NCBI GenBank assembly: GCA_036924085.1
Contig: JAVGWX010000011.1
Location: forward strand, 35,969,710-36,033,709
Origin: Ariolimax columbianus
Taxonomy: Eukaryota > Mollusca > Gastropoda > Stylommatophora > Arionidae
DNA length: 64,000 bases
Direction: 5' to 3'
Shown: piece by piece, positions 23,697-35,500 of the stretch
Position numbering within the stretch: the stretch's first letter is position 1
Layout of the letters: every line of letters begins with the position of its first letter
The notes under the pieces: model-generated
The model's input: the letters and a program-made list of their open reading frames with translations, nothing else
Told to the model about the DNA's origin: nothing
The model's database searches: none
Program-made: the position numbers and the translations under genes

Positions 23697-24037
23697 GGCT
23701 TGGCTTGACTTCGTTCGTTCTCAATCTCCCGCAACCAAACCTTGAAAGGGATTAATTAGCAGAATGTAGTCCAGAGAACGGAATGCGTTGTGTCGTAGTT
23801 TACAGCTTGACTGCGATATTTGCAACTTTTGGTCCAACACATCCGACATCAGCAAAGCATTTTTGAGTACCGGGTTAGCATTCCCTCTTCAATCCCTTCT
23901 CTTTAGCCAGTCTGCCCTGCTGCAGCCTGTTATCCAGGAACACCGGGTGGAAGTGTAGAAGGGTCTTGGCAGCTCTTCGCTGGCCCTGACGCTAGCAGTC
24001 AGCTATGGGTCGCTGACCACTGCAGCTCATGTGCTGC
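23697..24037 (-). mobile_element. R1 retroposon copy with 9-bp target-site duplication
   Basis: Flanked by CGAATGATT at 23688-23696 and 24038-24046. Inverted R1 body starting GGCTTGGCTT. The end is shortened by about 15 bp relative to full copies. Confidence 0.88.
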
Positions 24038-24046
24038 CGAATGATT

Positions 24047-24330
24047 GATTAATATCGTCGCGTTCTTTCACTGATTGGCTGATACTATTGCTTCATTTCT
24101 TTATTGATTGTCTGACGTTATCGTTAGATTTTTCCACTGATTAGTTGACATTATCGCCACACCTCTTCACTGATTGACTTATATTATCTCTAAACTGTTT
24201 CTCTCGCTTGCTGATATTGTCTCTACATTTTCACAAATTGGCTGATATTATCACTGAATTGTTTCTTCATTCCCATTTATATTGTCACTACCAACTTTCA
24301 ATATATAATTTTACCTCAAGATGGTGGATT
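24047..24330 (+). repeat. Diverged continuation of the 33-bp-type array
   Basis: Repeated CACTGATTGGCTGAT / TCGCTTGCTGATATTGTC-like segments at roughly 35-50 bp spacing. Confidence 0.6.
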
Positions 24331-24344
24331 CATTACTACATGTT

Positions 24345-24695
24345 TCCCAAATTTCTATAATGTATACTTTGCATATTACCAGTGTTTCCTAAATTTCTAT
24401 AATGTATACTTTGCATATTACCAGTGTTTCAAAAATTTGTATAATATATACTTTGCATATTACCAGTGTTTCCCAAATTTCTATAATGTATACTTTCCAT
24501 ATTACCAGTGTTTCCCAAATTTCTATAATGTATACTTTGCATATTACCAGTGTTTCCCAAATTTCTATAATGTATACTTTGTATATTACCAGTGTTTCCC
24601 AAATTTCTATAATGTATACTTTGCATATTACCAGTGTTTCCTAAATTTATATAATGTATACTTTGCATATTACCAGTGTTTTCCAAATTTAACTT
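24345..24695 (+). repeat. 42-bp minisatellite
   Basis: The unit contains TTTCCCAAATTTCTATAATG then TATACTTTGCATATTACCAGTG. About eight copies. It is open in several frames because 42 is divisible by three. Confidence 0.95.
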
Positions 24696-24934
24696 TAAGT
24701 CTCTTAATGATTATCAAAGTCTTTTCAGGAGAAAACTCAATTACGATTCTGAAATGTCCACAACATTTTGAGTTTGTTAGTGTCTTTCATCATGGACTGG
24801 CCTCATGTATCTCGTCTAATGTGTCTCAGAAAAGTCATTGACAAAAGTGAGATGAAGTGTTATAGACATTGTTAACTGACGTCCCAGTTAGTTTACAAAG
24901 TGATGTCGTCAGTTCTTTACCATTGTGGCTTAAC

Positions 24935-25004
24935 TTAACGTCTTTATACTGGTTTAGAAAACTCTACAGGGTCTGTATACAACTGCTTTCTTGGAGGGTG
25001 GTTT
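24935..25004 (-). repeat. LINE 3' tail fragment
   Basis: CTTAACTTAACGTCTTTATA then CTGGTTTAGAAAAC, the inverted 3' end of the TTAAG-tailed LINE. Confidence 0.8.
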
Positions 25005-25092
25005 ATACCGATGTGCGAGTCAATTTTAAAAGGCTCAAACACTAGAACTAAGTAGACCCGCAGCCAGTTAGGCGCCATTTATATCTGCTCCA
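25005..25092 (-). repeat. R3 fragment interrupted by SINE-1
   Basis: Inverted R3 blocks (GATGTGCGAGTC, CTCAAACACTAGA, CCCGCAGCCAGTTAGGCGCC). R3 continues after the SINE near 25349 as TTTTAACAAAACTACCTGGG. Confidence 0.78.
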
Positions 25093-25344
25093 GGGGGACG
25101 GCGTGGCCTAGTGGTTAAGTGACACGGCTCACAACCAGAAGGTGCTGGGTTCGATCCCCATTACAGCACCGGCCGTTACCCCGGGGAAGGAAACCATTAG
25201 AAAATGCAGGAGGAAGCAGACCCTTACATAAAATGTATGCTGAAGTCGGATGCACTGGGCCGACAGGCGCAAAATAAAAACGAAGTGCAACGCACACCGC
25301 CTTGGGGATTAGAGAAATAAGACGAACGCAACAAAAAAAAACCA
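25093..25344 (+). mobile_element. SINE-1 copy nested in R3
   Basis: Starts GGGGACGGCGTGGCCTAGTG with A-box-like GGTTAAGTGACACG and B-box GGTTCGATCCCC. The body shares ATGCAGGAGGAAGCAGACCC and GAAGTCGGATGCACTGG with the other copies and ends in an A-rich tail. ATATCTGCT occurs just before and just after and is probably the target duplication. Confidence 0.9.
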
Positions 25345-25404
25345 AAAATATCTGCTTTTAACAAAACTACCTGGGGAAAGGTAAAAATAACTTTTGAATT
25401 TGAA

Positions 25405-25910
25405 TTTTGCCTGGGCAGCGGCCATTAAGTAGCCTATTCTTCTCGATTTTATTTTCAACTGCAAAGGAATTTTTAACCTGCTCGACTACCCAGAGAGGAG
25501 CCCGATCTCACTACCCAGAGAGGAGCCCGATCTCACTACCCAGAGAGGAGCCCGATCTCACTACCCAGAGAGGAGCCCGATCTCACTACCCAGAGATGAG
25601 CCCGATCTCACTACCCAGAGAGGAGCCCGATCTCTCTACCCAGAGAGGAGCCCGATCTCAATACCCATTGAGGAGCCCGATCTCACTACCCAGAGAGGAG
25701 CCCGATCTCACTACCCAGAGAGGAGCCCGATCTCACTACCCAGAGTGGAGCCCGATCTCACTACCCAGAGATCAGGGGAATTTTGACCAGAAGATCCACG
25801 TGGACAAAAAACGCGGTCTGCCCCGTGATTCGAAAACGCGACCTTCGACATCCGAGGCGGACACCTTACCTCGAGACCACTGAGTCGCCTTGTCTACTCT
25901 AAGTCTGGTC
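25405..25910 (-). mobile_element. SINE-2 (tRNA-derived) carrying a 25-bp expansion
   Basis: On the minus strand the head begins near 25895 with AGTGGTCTCGAGGTAAGGTG. A diverged B box (TTTTCGAATCAC) follows, then ACGTGGATCTTCTGGTC, CCCCTGATCTCTGGG and the tandem region, and a 3' part GCAGTTGAAAATAAAAT. Order matches the unexpanded copy at 48.89-49.12 kb. Confidence 0.85.
25486..25772 (+). repeat. 25-bp minisatellite inside SINE-2
   Basis: Unit CTACCCAGAGAGGAGCCCGA then TCTCA, about 11 copies with single-base variants. Confidence 0.95.
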
Positions 25911-26234
25911 ACAATTTGCGGCTGGATATACTTGTGTGTCCTGACATGGGGTCGCAACCGGTTCCTTTCCCCGTGAGAACCAAAAGCTCTAAATACTCTA
26001 TTACTCGAACCATCATTAGGAGAAACCGAGATTAATTAGCAGATATTCTCGTAAACTGTGATGCTTTATTTGAAGCACAGTCAATTAGTCTGGTGACGCC
26101 CGTGTCAGTCTCTAGCGGGGAGGAGCTAATTGGTAATAAATGAGGGAGCTAGATCAATAGGTGCAGTCTAGCGGAGGAAATTGCCTAGAGAATGTCAGGC
26201 AAAGTCAGTTGAGATGATTGGGCTGTACGGAATC

Positions 26235-26535
26235 TCATCTGTTTGTAAGAGGGGATAACCTCTACTTTGTAACAAGGGATGACCTCTACTTTGTAACAAG
26301 AGGGGATAAGTTAGAGATGACCAACATTTTATGACGTGGTGTGACCAGTGTTTTGTTGAGAGATGTGACAAGAGCTTGGTTAAGAGACGTGACAAGCGTT
26401 TTATTAGGAATTGGGATCAATATTTTTTCACAAGAGGTGACCAATGTTTTGTAACGAGAGATGAGCAATGTTTTGTAACGAGAGGTGATCAATATTTTGT
26501 AACCAGAGGTGACCGCTATTTGCAGCTAGAGGTGA
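26235..26535 (+). repeat. Degenerate ~24-bp minisatellite
   Basis: Variants of GTGACCAATGTTTTGTAACG then AGAG. Units on the left include GGGATGACCTCTACTTTGTA. Both strands stay partly open, which is an artefact. Confidence 0.85.
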
Positions 26536-26756
26536 GTAAAGGCTGTTCTGTGAGCCATTCTCTATTTCAATTCAATACTAATAATCTGTATTTTGTTAGT
26601 CTACTGAATTCCACAACTGCTGCTTCAGGATGCTGTCCATATGCAGTCAATAAGCCCACAGAAAGTGAAATGATGATCCGTGTTAAATGAGGAAAGTCAG
26701 TACTAGAATCAATTGGAATGGCATTCAAAATGATGACAACTAACATATAGGAAGAC

Positions 26757-27040
26757 GGGGACGGCGTGGGCTAGTGGTTAAGTGACACGGCTCGCAACCC
26801 GAAGGTGCTGTGTTCGATCCCCATCACAGCACCGGCCGTTACCCCGGGGAAGCAAACCCTTAGGTAATGCAGGAGGAAGCAGACCCTTACATAAAATGCA
26901 TGCCGAAGTCGGATGCACTGAACCTACAGGCGCACAATATTAAAAAAAACTGTAGTGCAACGAACATCGCCTTAGGGAATAGAGAAATAAGGCGAACGTA
27001 AAAACAAAAAAAAAGGTTTTAATTTTTTTTAAAATAAAAA
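26757..27040 (+). mobile_element. SINE-1 reference copy with 10-bp target-site duplication
   Basis: Flanked by ATAGGAAGAC at 26747-26756 and 27041-27050. The head GGGGACGGCGTGGGCTAGTG carries A and B boxes (GGTTAAGTGACACG and GTTCGATCCCC). It ends in an A-rich 3' tail. Confidence 0.93.
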
Positions 27041-27071
27041 ATAGGAAGACATAAAATAAATAGAGCAAGGA

Positions 27072-27150
27072 AATGTAAAGGAAACTGGTTGTTTACAAGC
27101 ACTGCATAGCCTTCTAAACCAGTACAAAAAGGTTCAGTTAAGTTTTTATA
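27072..27150 (+). repeat. LINE 3' tail fragment
   Basis: GGAAACTGGTTGTTTACAAG, then CTTCTAAACCAGTAC and a short AGTTAAG, the TTAAG-tailed LINE terminus. Confidence 0.75.
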
Positions 27151-27189
27151 TGAACGGAATCCGATTAACTTTATGTGTCATAAAAATAG

Positions 27190-28090
27190 AAGATGACTCA
27201 TAGAACCGACTTCACTGGACCACGACGCCCTTATATGTCACCTCTATACACAACTCTTGTCGAATGTCTGCAATCTTCCTTTTTTTGGGTCCAAGGTATT
27301 GACAGGTTGGTGGGTTCTGAAGCAGAACTCCAGGAATGGGTCAGAAGGCTCGATGAAACAGCTCTTGAATATGGTATGGAGATAAACGCTGGAATGACAA
27401 TATTAATGACCAACAACGCCGAGGGCTTCAACAGAAGGATGAAAGCTAATGGCCATGCATTCTCGAAATGGTTGACCATTTTAAATATTTGTTTTGATGG
27501 TCAGTGATGAAGTATCAAAATGTGAGGTGTTGGCCAGAATAGCACAGACAATACCGGCGCTTGCATGGCTTAACAAAATCAGACAAGATAAACGGTTAGC
27601 ACTATGCACGAAAATCAGATTAATGCGAACACTGGTCCTGTAAATATTCCTCTATGCTTGTGAGACATGGACAGTTACAGCTGACCTTCAGCTAAGTATA
27701 CTGACCTTGTTTTTTTCGAAGACTTTTAAACGTCACGTACAAAGATCCAGTTACAAATGAGGAAATACGAGATAGAATTACAACAGCAATAGGGCCTTTT
27801 GAAAACCTCTTGGCAACTGTCAAAAGAAGGAAACTCGCTCGGTACGGTAACATATCGAGATCAAATGGTCTTGCAAATACGATCTTGCATTGAAATGTGC
27901 AAGGCAGGCGACGAAGAGGCTGTCCCAAAAAGAGGTGGGAGGACAACATAAAAGAATGGACCAATCTCCGACCAGAAGAGACACAGGCAGCGGCCGCTGA
28001 AAGAGAAGGGTGTTGTGGGGTTCTGAGGATGTCTTCATGTGTGCCCCAGACACCTCACTGCTTACGGAATGACCACACCGGACCTGATTC
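27190..28090 (+). pseudogene. LINE reverse transcriptase 3' half (ACETWTVTADLQ family)
   Basis: Order of motifs: IDRLVGSEAELQEWVRRLDE, TALEYGMEINAGMT, EGFNRRMKANG, KIRLMRTLVL, LYACETWTVTADLQ, LLATVKRRKLARYG, QGRRRRGCPKKRWEDNIKEW and TNLRPEETQAAAAEREG. Several frameshifts and a deletion of the YLG region make it inactive. It is a more complete relative of 20520-20995. Confidence 0.88.
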
Positions 28091-28139
28091 TGAGGACCTG
28101 TTTATAGTATCAGAGGACTCGATTCTCTACCTGGCGGTT

Positions 28140-28830
28140 TGGATAACGTTCAATGTTACGCAGCCTTTAGCTAACACGAGAAAAACCCAGGTTCTCTCAA
28201 ATTGGTCACTTGTGTTGGTTTGCTGGTATTGTGCCTCAGTTTTCTGTGGTTTTGATCTACGCTGCAGCTGCTGCAATTAGCTGCTCTAACCCCTCCGCAC
28301 TGTTTGATCATGACCTACTCTACAGATGGCCATGGTTTGATAGTATCACAGTGTCGTCTGCGTATTTTCGCTCTGGGATCATACATCCGCCGATTGTAGA
28401 CGGAGCGTAGCTTTCGATATTCTCATCCTCTCTAACACCTCCTCATTATGGACTCTGTAGACATGTTAAATCTTCCTCTCTAACACCTCCTCATTATGGA
28501 CTCTGTAGACATGTTAAATCCTCCTCTCTAACACCTCCTCATTATGGACTCTGTAGACATGTTAAATCCTCCTCTCTAACACCTCCTCATTATGGACTCT
28601 GTAGACATGTTAACTCTTCCTCTCTAACACCTCCTCATTATGCACTCTGTAGACATGTTAAATAGGAGTGATGAGAGGATACAGCCATGCCCTGCTCCCA
28701 TTTGTACTTCGAACCAATCAGATATTGCACCAGATACTCTGACATCAGCTTGTTGTTCCTGATCAAATGATTCGATTAGATAGATTAGATGTACTGGAAA
28801 CACCAGATCTATCACGATTTTACCAAATTT
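28140..28830 (-). pseudogene. LINE reverse transcriptase fragment interrupted by a 48-bp array
   Basis: The minus strand reads FDQEQQADVRVSGAISDWFE, VQMGAGHGCILSSLLFN and MSTECIMRRC, then the array, then DENIES, a TIGGCMIPERKYADDTVILS block (catalytic YADD) and diverged sequence. The homologue at 937-1193 has these two parts contiguous. Confidence 0.88.
28431..28666 (+). repeat. 48-bp minisatellite inside LINE RT coding sequence
   Basis: Five copies starting at 28431, 28479, 28527, 28575 and 28623. The unit contains TCTAACACCTCCTCATTATG then GACTCTGTAGACATGTTAAA. Confidence 0.96.
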
Positions 28831-29650
28831 ATGATTTATGCAATCGATAAAACATGTCTACTAATCTACATCGTCCTTTCTTCATTTTTGAAAGATGTTC
28901 CTCGCATTAAATAAGTAATCACTGGTCCCTATCTTTTCTGAAGCCTACTTACATATCATGGATTTTGCATTCAAATTTTCTTTCTATCCTTTTCAAAATA
29001 ATCCACAAGAGGATCTTGCTAGCTGAGCTTATTAGCGCAATAGTGCAGTCATTTTTATTTATGAATTAAATTTGTTTTTCATAGTGTGCCTTGGACGTGG
29101 CGCGAACTTCGAACAACGGTAGCAAGGAGGCTGCCAGCACGAGGTTGAAGCCTACCTGACCCCGCTACCTGAACTTGTTCACAATGGGAGTTTCGGCTTG
29201 TCTATTCATAAGGACAGCTTGTGGCATACGCTTACATAAATCTGTACACACGGATACAGAAACCATTTCTCATGTGTCTGCGATGTGCAGTGACTTAGCA
29301 TTTCGTGAAAAATTTCACACTGAGCGTCCCCCGACCTTGCCCATCGCTTGCTATCGTATTTACACTATTATTATAGCCCAGTCTTATAATCAGCGGTTTT
29401 AACAAGATACTCGACCTGACAGGTCCAGCTCGCGCTGATGTTTCCAGTTTGTCATGCAGGTCTGGATACCTGGGAATGGTAGTGCCAGAAGAAAAATAAA
29501 TACTTTGGTTAATACGCGTTTTGATTGATCTTGGGAGAAAATGTATACAGAATAACGGACAGAGCAATAACATCTTTGAAAACGCTCAAAATCACATCTA
29601 TCTTTTCTTCATACAATTGAAGAACTGTGAGAGATGTTTCTCGTTCAGAA
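28831..29650. other. Unassigned region
   Basis: No recognisable family. Frames under 95 codons have no motifs. Confidence 0.4.
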
Positions 29651-29654
29651 ATGT

Positions 29655-30778
29655 TGGAAAGGTTGGAGAGGGCTCTATCGTTCAGCAAGGTGGGAGAGGG
29701 CTCTATCATTAGTCAAGGTTGGAGAGGGCTCTATTGTTAGTCAAGGTTGGAGAAGGCTCTATCGTTAGTCAAGGTTGGAGAGGGCTCTATCGTTAGTCAA
29801 GGTTGGAGAGGGCTCTATCGTTAGTCAAGGTTGAGAGGGCTCTATCGTTAGTCAAGGTTGGAGAGGGCTCTATCGTTAGTCAAGGTTGGAGAAGGGTCTA
29901 TCGTTAGTCTAGGTTGGAGAGGGCTCTTTCGTTAGTCAAGGTTGGAGAGGGCTCTATCGTTAGTCAAGGTTGGAGAGGGCTCTATCGTTAGTCAAGGTTG
30001 GAGAGTGCTCTATCGTTAGTCAAGGTTGGAGATTGCTCTATCGTTAGTCAAGTTTGGAGAGGGCTCTTTCGTTAGTCAAGGTTGGAGAGGGCTCTATCGT
30101 TAGTCAAGGTTGGAGAGGGCCCTATCGTTACTCAAGGTGGGAGAGGGCTCTATCGTTCAGCAAGGTTGGAGAGGGCTCTATCGTTAGTCAAGGTTGGAGA
30201 GGGCTCTATCGTTAGTCAAGGTTGGACAGGGCTCTATCGTTAGTCAAGGTTGAAGAGGGCTCTATCGTTCAGCAAGGTTGGAGAGGGCTCTATCGTTCAG
30301 CAAGGTTGGAGAGGCCTCTATCGTTCAGCAAGGTTGGGGAGGGCTCTATCGTTATTTAAGGTTGGAGAGGGCTCTATCGTTCAGCAAGGTTGGAGAGGGC
30401 TCTATCGTACAGCAAGGTTGGAGAGGGCTCTATCGTTAGTAAAGGTTGGAGAGGCCTCTATCGTTCAGCAAGGTTGGAGAGGGCTCTATCGTTAGTCAAG
30501 GTTGGAGATGGCCTTATCGTTAGTCAAGGTTGGAGAGGGCTATATCGTTCAGCAAGGTTGGAGAGGGCTCTATCGTTAGTCAAGGTTGGAGAGGGCTCTA
30601 TCGTTAGTCAAGGTTGGAGAGGGCTCTATCGTTAGTCAAGGTTGGAGAAGGGTCTATCGTTCAGCAAGGTTGGAGAGGGCTCTATCGTTAGTCAAGGTTG
30701 GAGAGGGCTCTATCGTTAGTCTAGGTTTGAGAGGGCTCTATCGTTAGTCAAGGTTGGAGAGGCCTCTATCGTTCAGAG
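29655..30778 (+). repeat. 28-bp minisatellite
   Basis: Unit GTTAGTCAAGGTTGGAGAGG then GCTCTATC, about 40 copies, with a GTTCAGCAAGG variant concentrated between 30130 and 30570. Confidence 0.96.
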
Positions 30779-31039
30779 TGTTCTAATGTTCGTCTGGTTC
30801 ACCACAAGTTAACTACCTCGGTTGTCTGGTCAGGCAAAATATACTTATCAGACAATGTTAGTCAATGTCAGTCAAAATATAATGGTCAAGGTCCTCACCT
30901 GGCAGTCCTCCCCGGAAACCAAATGTTCTTCTTGGCAGCCTGCCTAACGAGGCGAGGGATCAACGTGATCCACGTAGTGGTAAGCAACGCACAAATGAAG
31001 CCAGGCATAGCACATCCGCATGGATATCACTTGATGCAG

Positions 31040-31400
31040 AGCTACAAAAGAAAATCAGGAATGGCTTCTGTAACTCTTTCCCGGCTTTCTCAAATAGTAT
31101 TGTCAAGCAACATTTTGGACATCCTCAATGAGGTTGCTGTGTACAAGCCATGTGTGCTCTATGCCAGCGAATCGTGGACGCTGTATGCTTTGCGATAAAA
31201 CACAATAAATGTATTTCATATGTGTTGTTTGGGCGCGTATTTCAAATATCATGGAGAGATGGACAACAAACAGTGAGGTGTTGGATCGTGCGTAGATTTT
31301 CAGTCTCTTTGCGATCATCTGCCAGCGACGTTTAAGATGGTTAGGTCACGAATGTTCAATGGAGGAAGGACGATCTAAGGACATCCTGTACGAAAGCTGA
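31040..31400 (+). pseudogene. LINE C-terminal fragment
   Basis: Plus-strand blocks LYASESWTLYA, NIKWRD-like, QIFSLFAIICQRRLRWLGHE and EGRSKDILYES occur in changing frames. These resemble the region after the thumb of jockey/RTE reverse transcriptases. Confidence 0.75.
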
Positions 31401-31479
31401 CCTCTGAAAATAACAACTTCTTCCTCTTCTTATTCTTCTTCTTATTTTTCTTCTACCAACTGGAACTGTTCTTCTAGTC

Positions 31480-31870
31480 AGTTGAGGTTCGCGAAAAACT
31501 CTGTGCATTTCAGGTCTTCACCGGTCCAACACAGCTTTATAAGTATGGCAGCTTCCCAGGGTCAGACTGCATCTCTTTAGTCTGCATAAGTGGGACAGTC
31601 CTGCTGGATATGTTCTGGTGTTTGCTTGGGTGTTCCGCAATCGCACATAGCAGTGTCTCTAAGACCCATTCTGTGGAGGTGGGCCTTGAGTCTGCAATGT
31701 TCCGTTCTGGGCCTGAAGATCTTTGTCTGCACGTCTATGCTAAGTTTGTCTAAGCTGCCATTCTCTGGACTGTATTCTTTGTGCCGGAAACCGTAACAAA
31801 GGTAGTCCATTCCTTCGCTATAAAGATGCATGAATGTGTGGTCTTAAAGCGTTAGACAGGAACAGATGGC
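31480..31870 (-). pseudogene. LINE C-terminal Cys motif fragment
   Basis: The minus-strand frame 31831-31577 encodes GMDYLCYGFRHKEYSPENGS, then TEHCRLKAHLHRMGLRDTAM and CDCGTPKQTPEHIQQDCPTY. The CxC...H...C arrangement is the C-terminal zinc-knuckle-like motif of jockey-type LINEs. A related inverted piece lies at 54.25-54.42 kb. Confidence 0.85.
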
Positions 31871-31914
31871 TAGAGGCAGAACTTGCAGGTTTTCCGGCAG
31901 GCTGCAGAAACAAA

Positions 31915-32090
31915 GTTGACTCAAACTGCAGACTCAAACTGTCGACTAAAACTGCTGTATCAAATTGCCAACTCAAACTGCCGACTCAAACTGCTGACTC
32001 AAAGAGCCGACTCAAACTGCCAACTCACACTGCCGACTCAAACTGCCAACTCACACTGCCGACTCAAACTGCCAACTCAAACTGTGTACG
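31915..32090 (+). repeat. 13-bp minisatellite
   Basis: Unit ACTCAAACTGCCG with CAACTCACACTGCC variants, about 13 copies. Confidence 0.9.
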
Positions 32091-32505
32091 CCAGAGACTT
32101 CGACCTCTCACAGGCCCTTAAGTTAGCTGTTGTCCTAAGACTGACACGATGCCAACAACCCCAATGGCACATGCCTGTTTCCGATTTTGTATTTGCCGAT
32201 CAAATGGTGACTGAGTATGGAGTGGCTGGTTCGCAGACGTCTTCATTGTTCGTATTCAAGTGTCTACTTGAAAATTTATAAAGATTGCACTCGTGAGCCT
32301 AATGTTAATGGTATTTCCATAAAGCGTGTGCAGGATTGGTACTTGTGATGACCATATCCGGTATCTCTGTTTCTCGTATGCTGGGGACATCTTGCAACAG
32401 ATGCGCTGCGGTTCATTGATCTGTGCGCAGACACATTCATCTGTTTTACATCTTAAGTTTATTAAATAAATCATCTTCTCTCTTTTCTTCTTTTATCGTC
32501 TCACT
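32091..32505. other. Unassigned region
   Basis: Nothing recognised between the 13-bp and 66-bp arrays. Confidence 0.4.
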
Positions 32506-32506
32506 T

Positions 32507-35500
32507 TCTACCAGGTTGTAGTAAAGAGTCGTCTAACTTTCTACCGGGTTGTAGCCCAGTGTCGTCTCACTTTCTACCAGGTTGTAGTAAAGAGTCGTCT
32601 AACTTTCTACCGGGTTGTAGCCCAGTGTCGTCTCACTTTCTACCAGGTTGTAGTAAAGAGTCGTCTAACTTTCTAATGGGTTGTAGCCCAGTGTCATCTC
32701 ACTTTCTACCAGGTTGTAGTAAAGAGTCGTCTAACTTTCTACCGGGTTGTAGCCCAGTGTCATCTCACTTTCTACCAGGTTGTAGTAAAGAGTCGTCTAA
32801 CTTTCTACCGGGTTGTAGCCCAGTGTCGTCTCACTTTCTACCAGGTTGTAGTAAAGAGTCGTCTAACTTTCTACCGGGTTGTAGCCCAGTGTCGTCTCAC
32901 TTTCTACCAGGTTGTAGTAAAGAGTCGTCTAACTTTCTACCGGGTTGTAGCCCAGTGTCGTCTCACTTTCTACCAGGTTGTAGTAAAGAGTCGTCTAACT
33001 TTCTACCGGGTTGTAGCCCAGTGTCGTCTCACTTTCTACCAGGTATTAGTAAAGAGTCGTCTAACTTTCTAATGGGTTGTAGCCCAGTGTCATCTCACTT
33101 TCTACCAGGTTGTAGTAAAGAGTCGTCTATTTTCTAATGGGTTGTAGCCCAGTGTCATCTCACTTTCTACCAGGTTGTAGTAAAGAGTCGTCTAACTTTC
33201 TACCGGGTTGTAGCCCAGTGTCGTCTCACTTTCTACCAGGTTGTAGTAAAGAGTCGTCTAACTTTCTAATGGGTTGTAGCCCAGTGTCATCTCACTTTCT
33301 ACCAGGTTGTAGTAAAGAGTCGTCTAACTTTCTACCGGGTTGTAGCCCAGTGTCGTCTCACTTTCTACCAGGTTGTAGTAAAGAGTCGTCTAACTTTCTA
33401 ATGGGTTGTAGCCCAGTGTCATCTCACTTTCTACCAGGTTGTAGTAAAGAGTCGTCTAACTTTCTAATGGGTTGTAGCCCAGTGTCATCTCACTTTCTAC
33501 CAGGTTGTAGTAAAGAGTCGTCTAACTTTCTACCGGGTTGTAGCCCAGTGTCGTCTCACTTTCTACCAGGTTGTAGTAAAGAGTCGTCTAACTTTCTACC
33601 GGGTTGTAGCCCAGTGTCGTCTCACTTTCTACCAGGTTGTAGTAAAGAGTCGTCTAACTTTCTAATGGGTTGTAGCCCAGTGTCATCTCACTTTCTACCA
33701 AATTGTAGTAAAGAGTCGTCTAACTTTCTACCGGGTTGTAGCCCAGTGTCATCTCACTTTCTACCAGGTTGTAGTAAAGAGTCGTCTAACTTTCTACCGG
33801 GTTGTAGCCCAGTGTCATCTCACTTTCTACCAGGTTGTAGTAAAGAGTCGTCTAACTTTCTACCGGGTTGTAGCCCAGTGTCATCTCACTTTCTACCAGG
33901 TTGTAGTAAAGAGTCGTCTAACTTTCTACCGGGTTGTAGCCCAGTGTCATCTCACTTTCTACCAGGTTGTAGTAAAGAGTCGTCTAACTTTCAAATGGGT
34001 TCTAGCCCAGTGTCATTTCACTTTCTACCAGGTTGTAGTAAAGAGTGGTTTAACTTTCTAATGGGTTGTAGCCCAGTGTCATCTCACTTTCTACCAGGTT
34101 GTAGTAAAGAGTCGTCTAACTTTCTACCGGGTTGTAGCCCAGTGTCATCTCACTTTCTACCAGGTTGTAGTAAAGAGTCGTCTAACTTTCTACCGGGTTG
34201 TAGCCCAGTGTCATCTCACTTTCTACCAGGTTGTAGTAAAGAGTCGTCTAACTTTCAAATGGGTTCTAGCCCAGTGTCATTTCACTTTCTACCAGGTTGT
34301 AGTAAAGAGTGGTTTAACTTTCTAATGGGTTGTAGCCCAGTGTCATCTCACTTTCTACCAGGTTGTAGTAAAGAGTCGTCTAACTTTCTAATGGGTTGTA
34401 GCCCAGTGTCATCTCACTTTCTACCAGGTTGTAGTAAAGAGTCGTCTCCCTTTCTAATAGGTTGTAGCCCAGTGTCATCTCACTTTCTACAGGGTTGTAG
34501 CCCAGTGTCGTCTCACTTTCTACCTGGGTAGTAGCCCAGTGTCGTCTCACTTTCTACCGGGTTGTAGCCCAGTGTCGTCTCACTTTCTACCAGGTTGTAG
34601 TAAAGAGTCGTCTCCCTTTCTAAGGGGTTGTAGCCCAGTGTCATCTCACTTTCTACGGGGTTGTAGCCCAGTGTCGTCTCACTTTCTACCTGGGTAGTAG
34701 CCCAGTGTCGTCTCACTTTCTACCGGGTTGTAGCCCAGTGTCGTCTCACTTTCTACCGGGTTGTAGCCCAGTGTCGTCTCACTTTCAACCAGGTTGTAGT
34801 AAAGAGTCGTCTAACTTTCTACCGGGTTGTAGCCCAGTGTCGTCTCACTTTCTACCAGGTTGTAGTAAAGAGTCGTCTAACTTTCTAATGGGTTGTAGCC
34901 CAGTGTCATCTCACTTTCTACCAAATTGTAGTAAAGAGTCGTCTAACTTTCTACCGGGTTGTAGCCCAGTGTCATCTCACTTTCTACCAGGTTGTAGTAA
35001 AGAGTCGTCTAACTTTCTACCGGGTTGTAGCCCAGTGTCGTCTCACTTTCTACCAGGTTGTAGTAAAGAGTCGTCTAACTTTCTAATGGGTTGTAGCCCA
35101 GTGTCATCTCACTTTCTACCAGGTTGTAGTAAAGAGTCGTCTAACTTTCTACCGGGTTGTAGCCCAGTGTCGTCTCACTTTCTACCAGGTTGTAGTAAAG
35201 AGTCGTCTAACTTTCTAATGGGTTGTAGCCCAGTGTCATCTCACTTTCTACCAGGTTGTAGTAAAGAGTCGTCTAACTTTCTACCGGGTTGTAGCCCAGT
35301 GTCATCTCACTTTCTACCAGGTTGTAGTAAAGAGTCGTCTAACTTTCTACCGGGTGGTAGCCCAGTGTCATCTCACTTTCTACCAGGTTGTAGTAAAGAG
35401 TCGTCTAACTTTCTAATGGGTTGTAGCCCAGTGTCATCTCACTTTCTACCAGGTTGTAGTAAAGAGTCGTCTAACTTTCTACCGGGTTGTAGCCCAGTGT

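Noticed and set aside
28431..28666. CRISPR-like array of regular repeats
   Set aside because: Repeats are directly adjacent with no unique spacers, and the setting is an animal genome inside a LINE.
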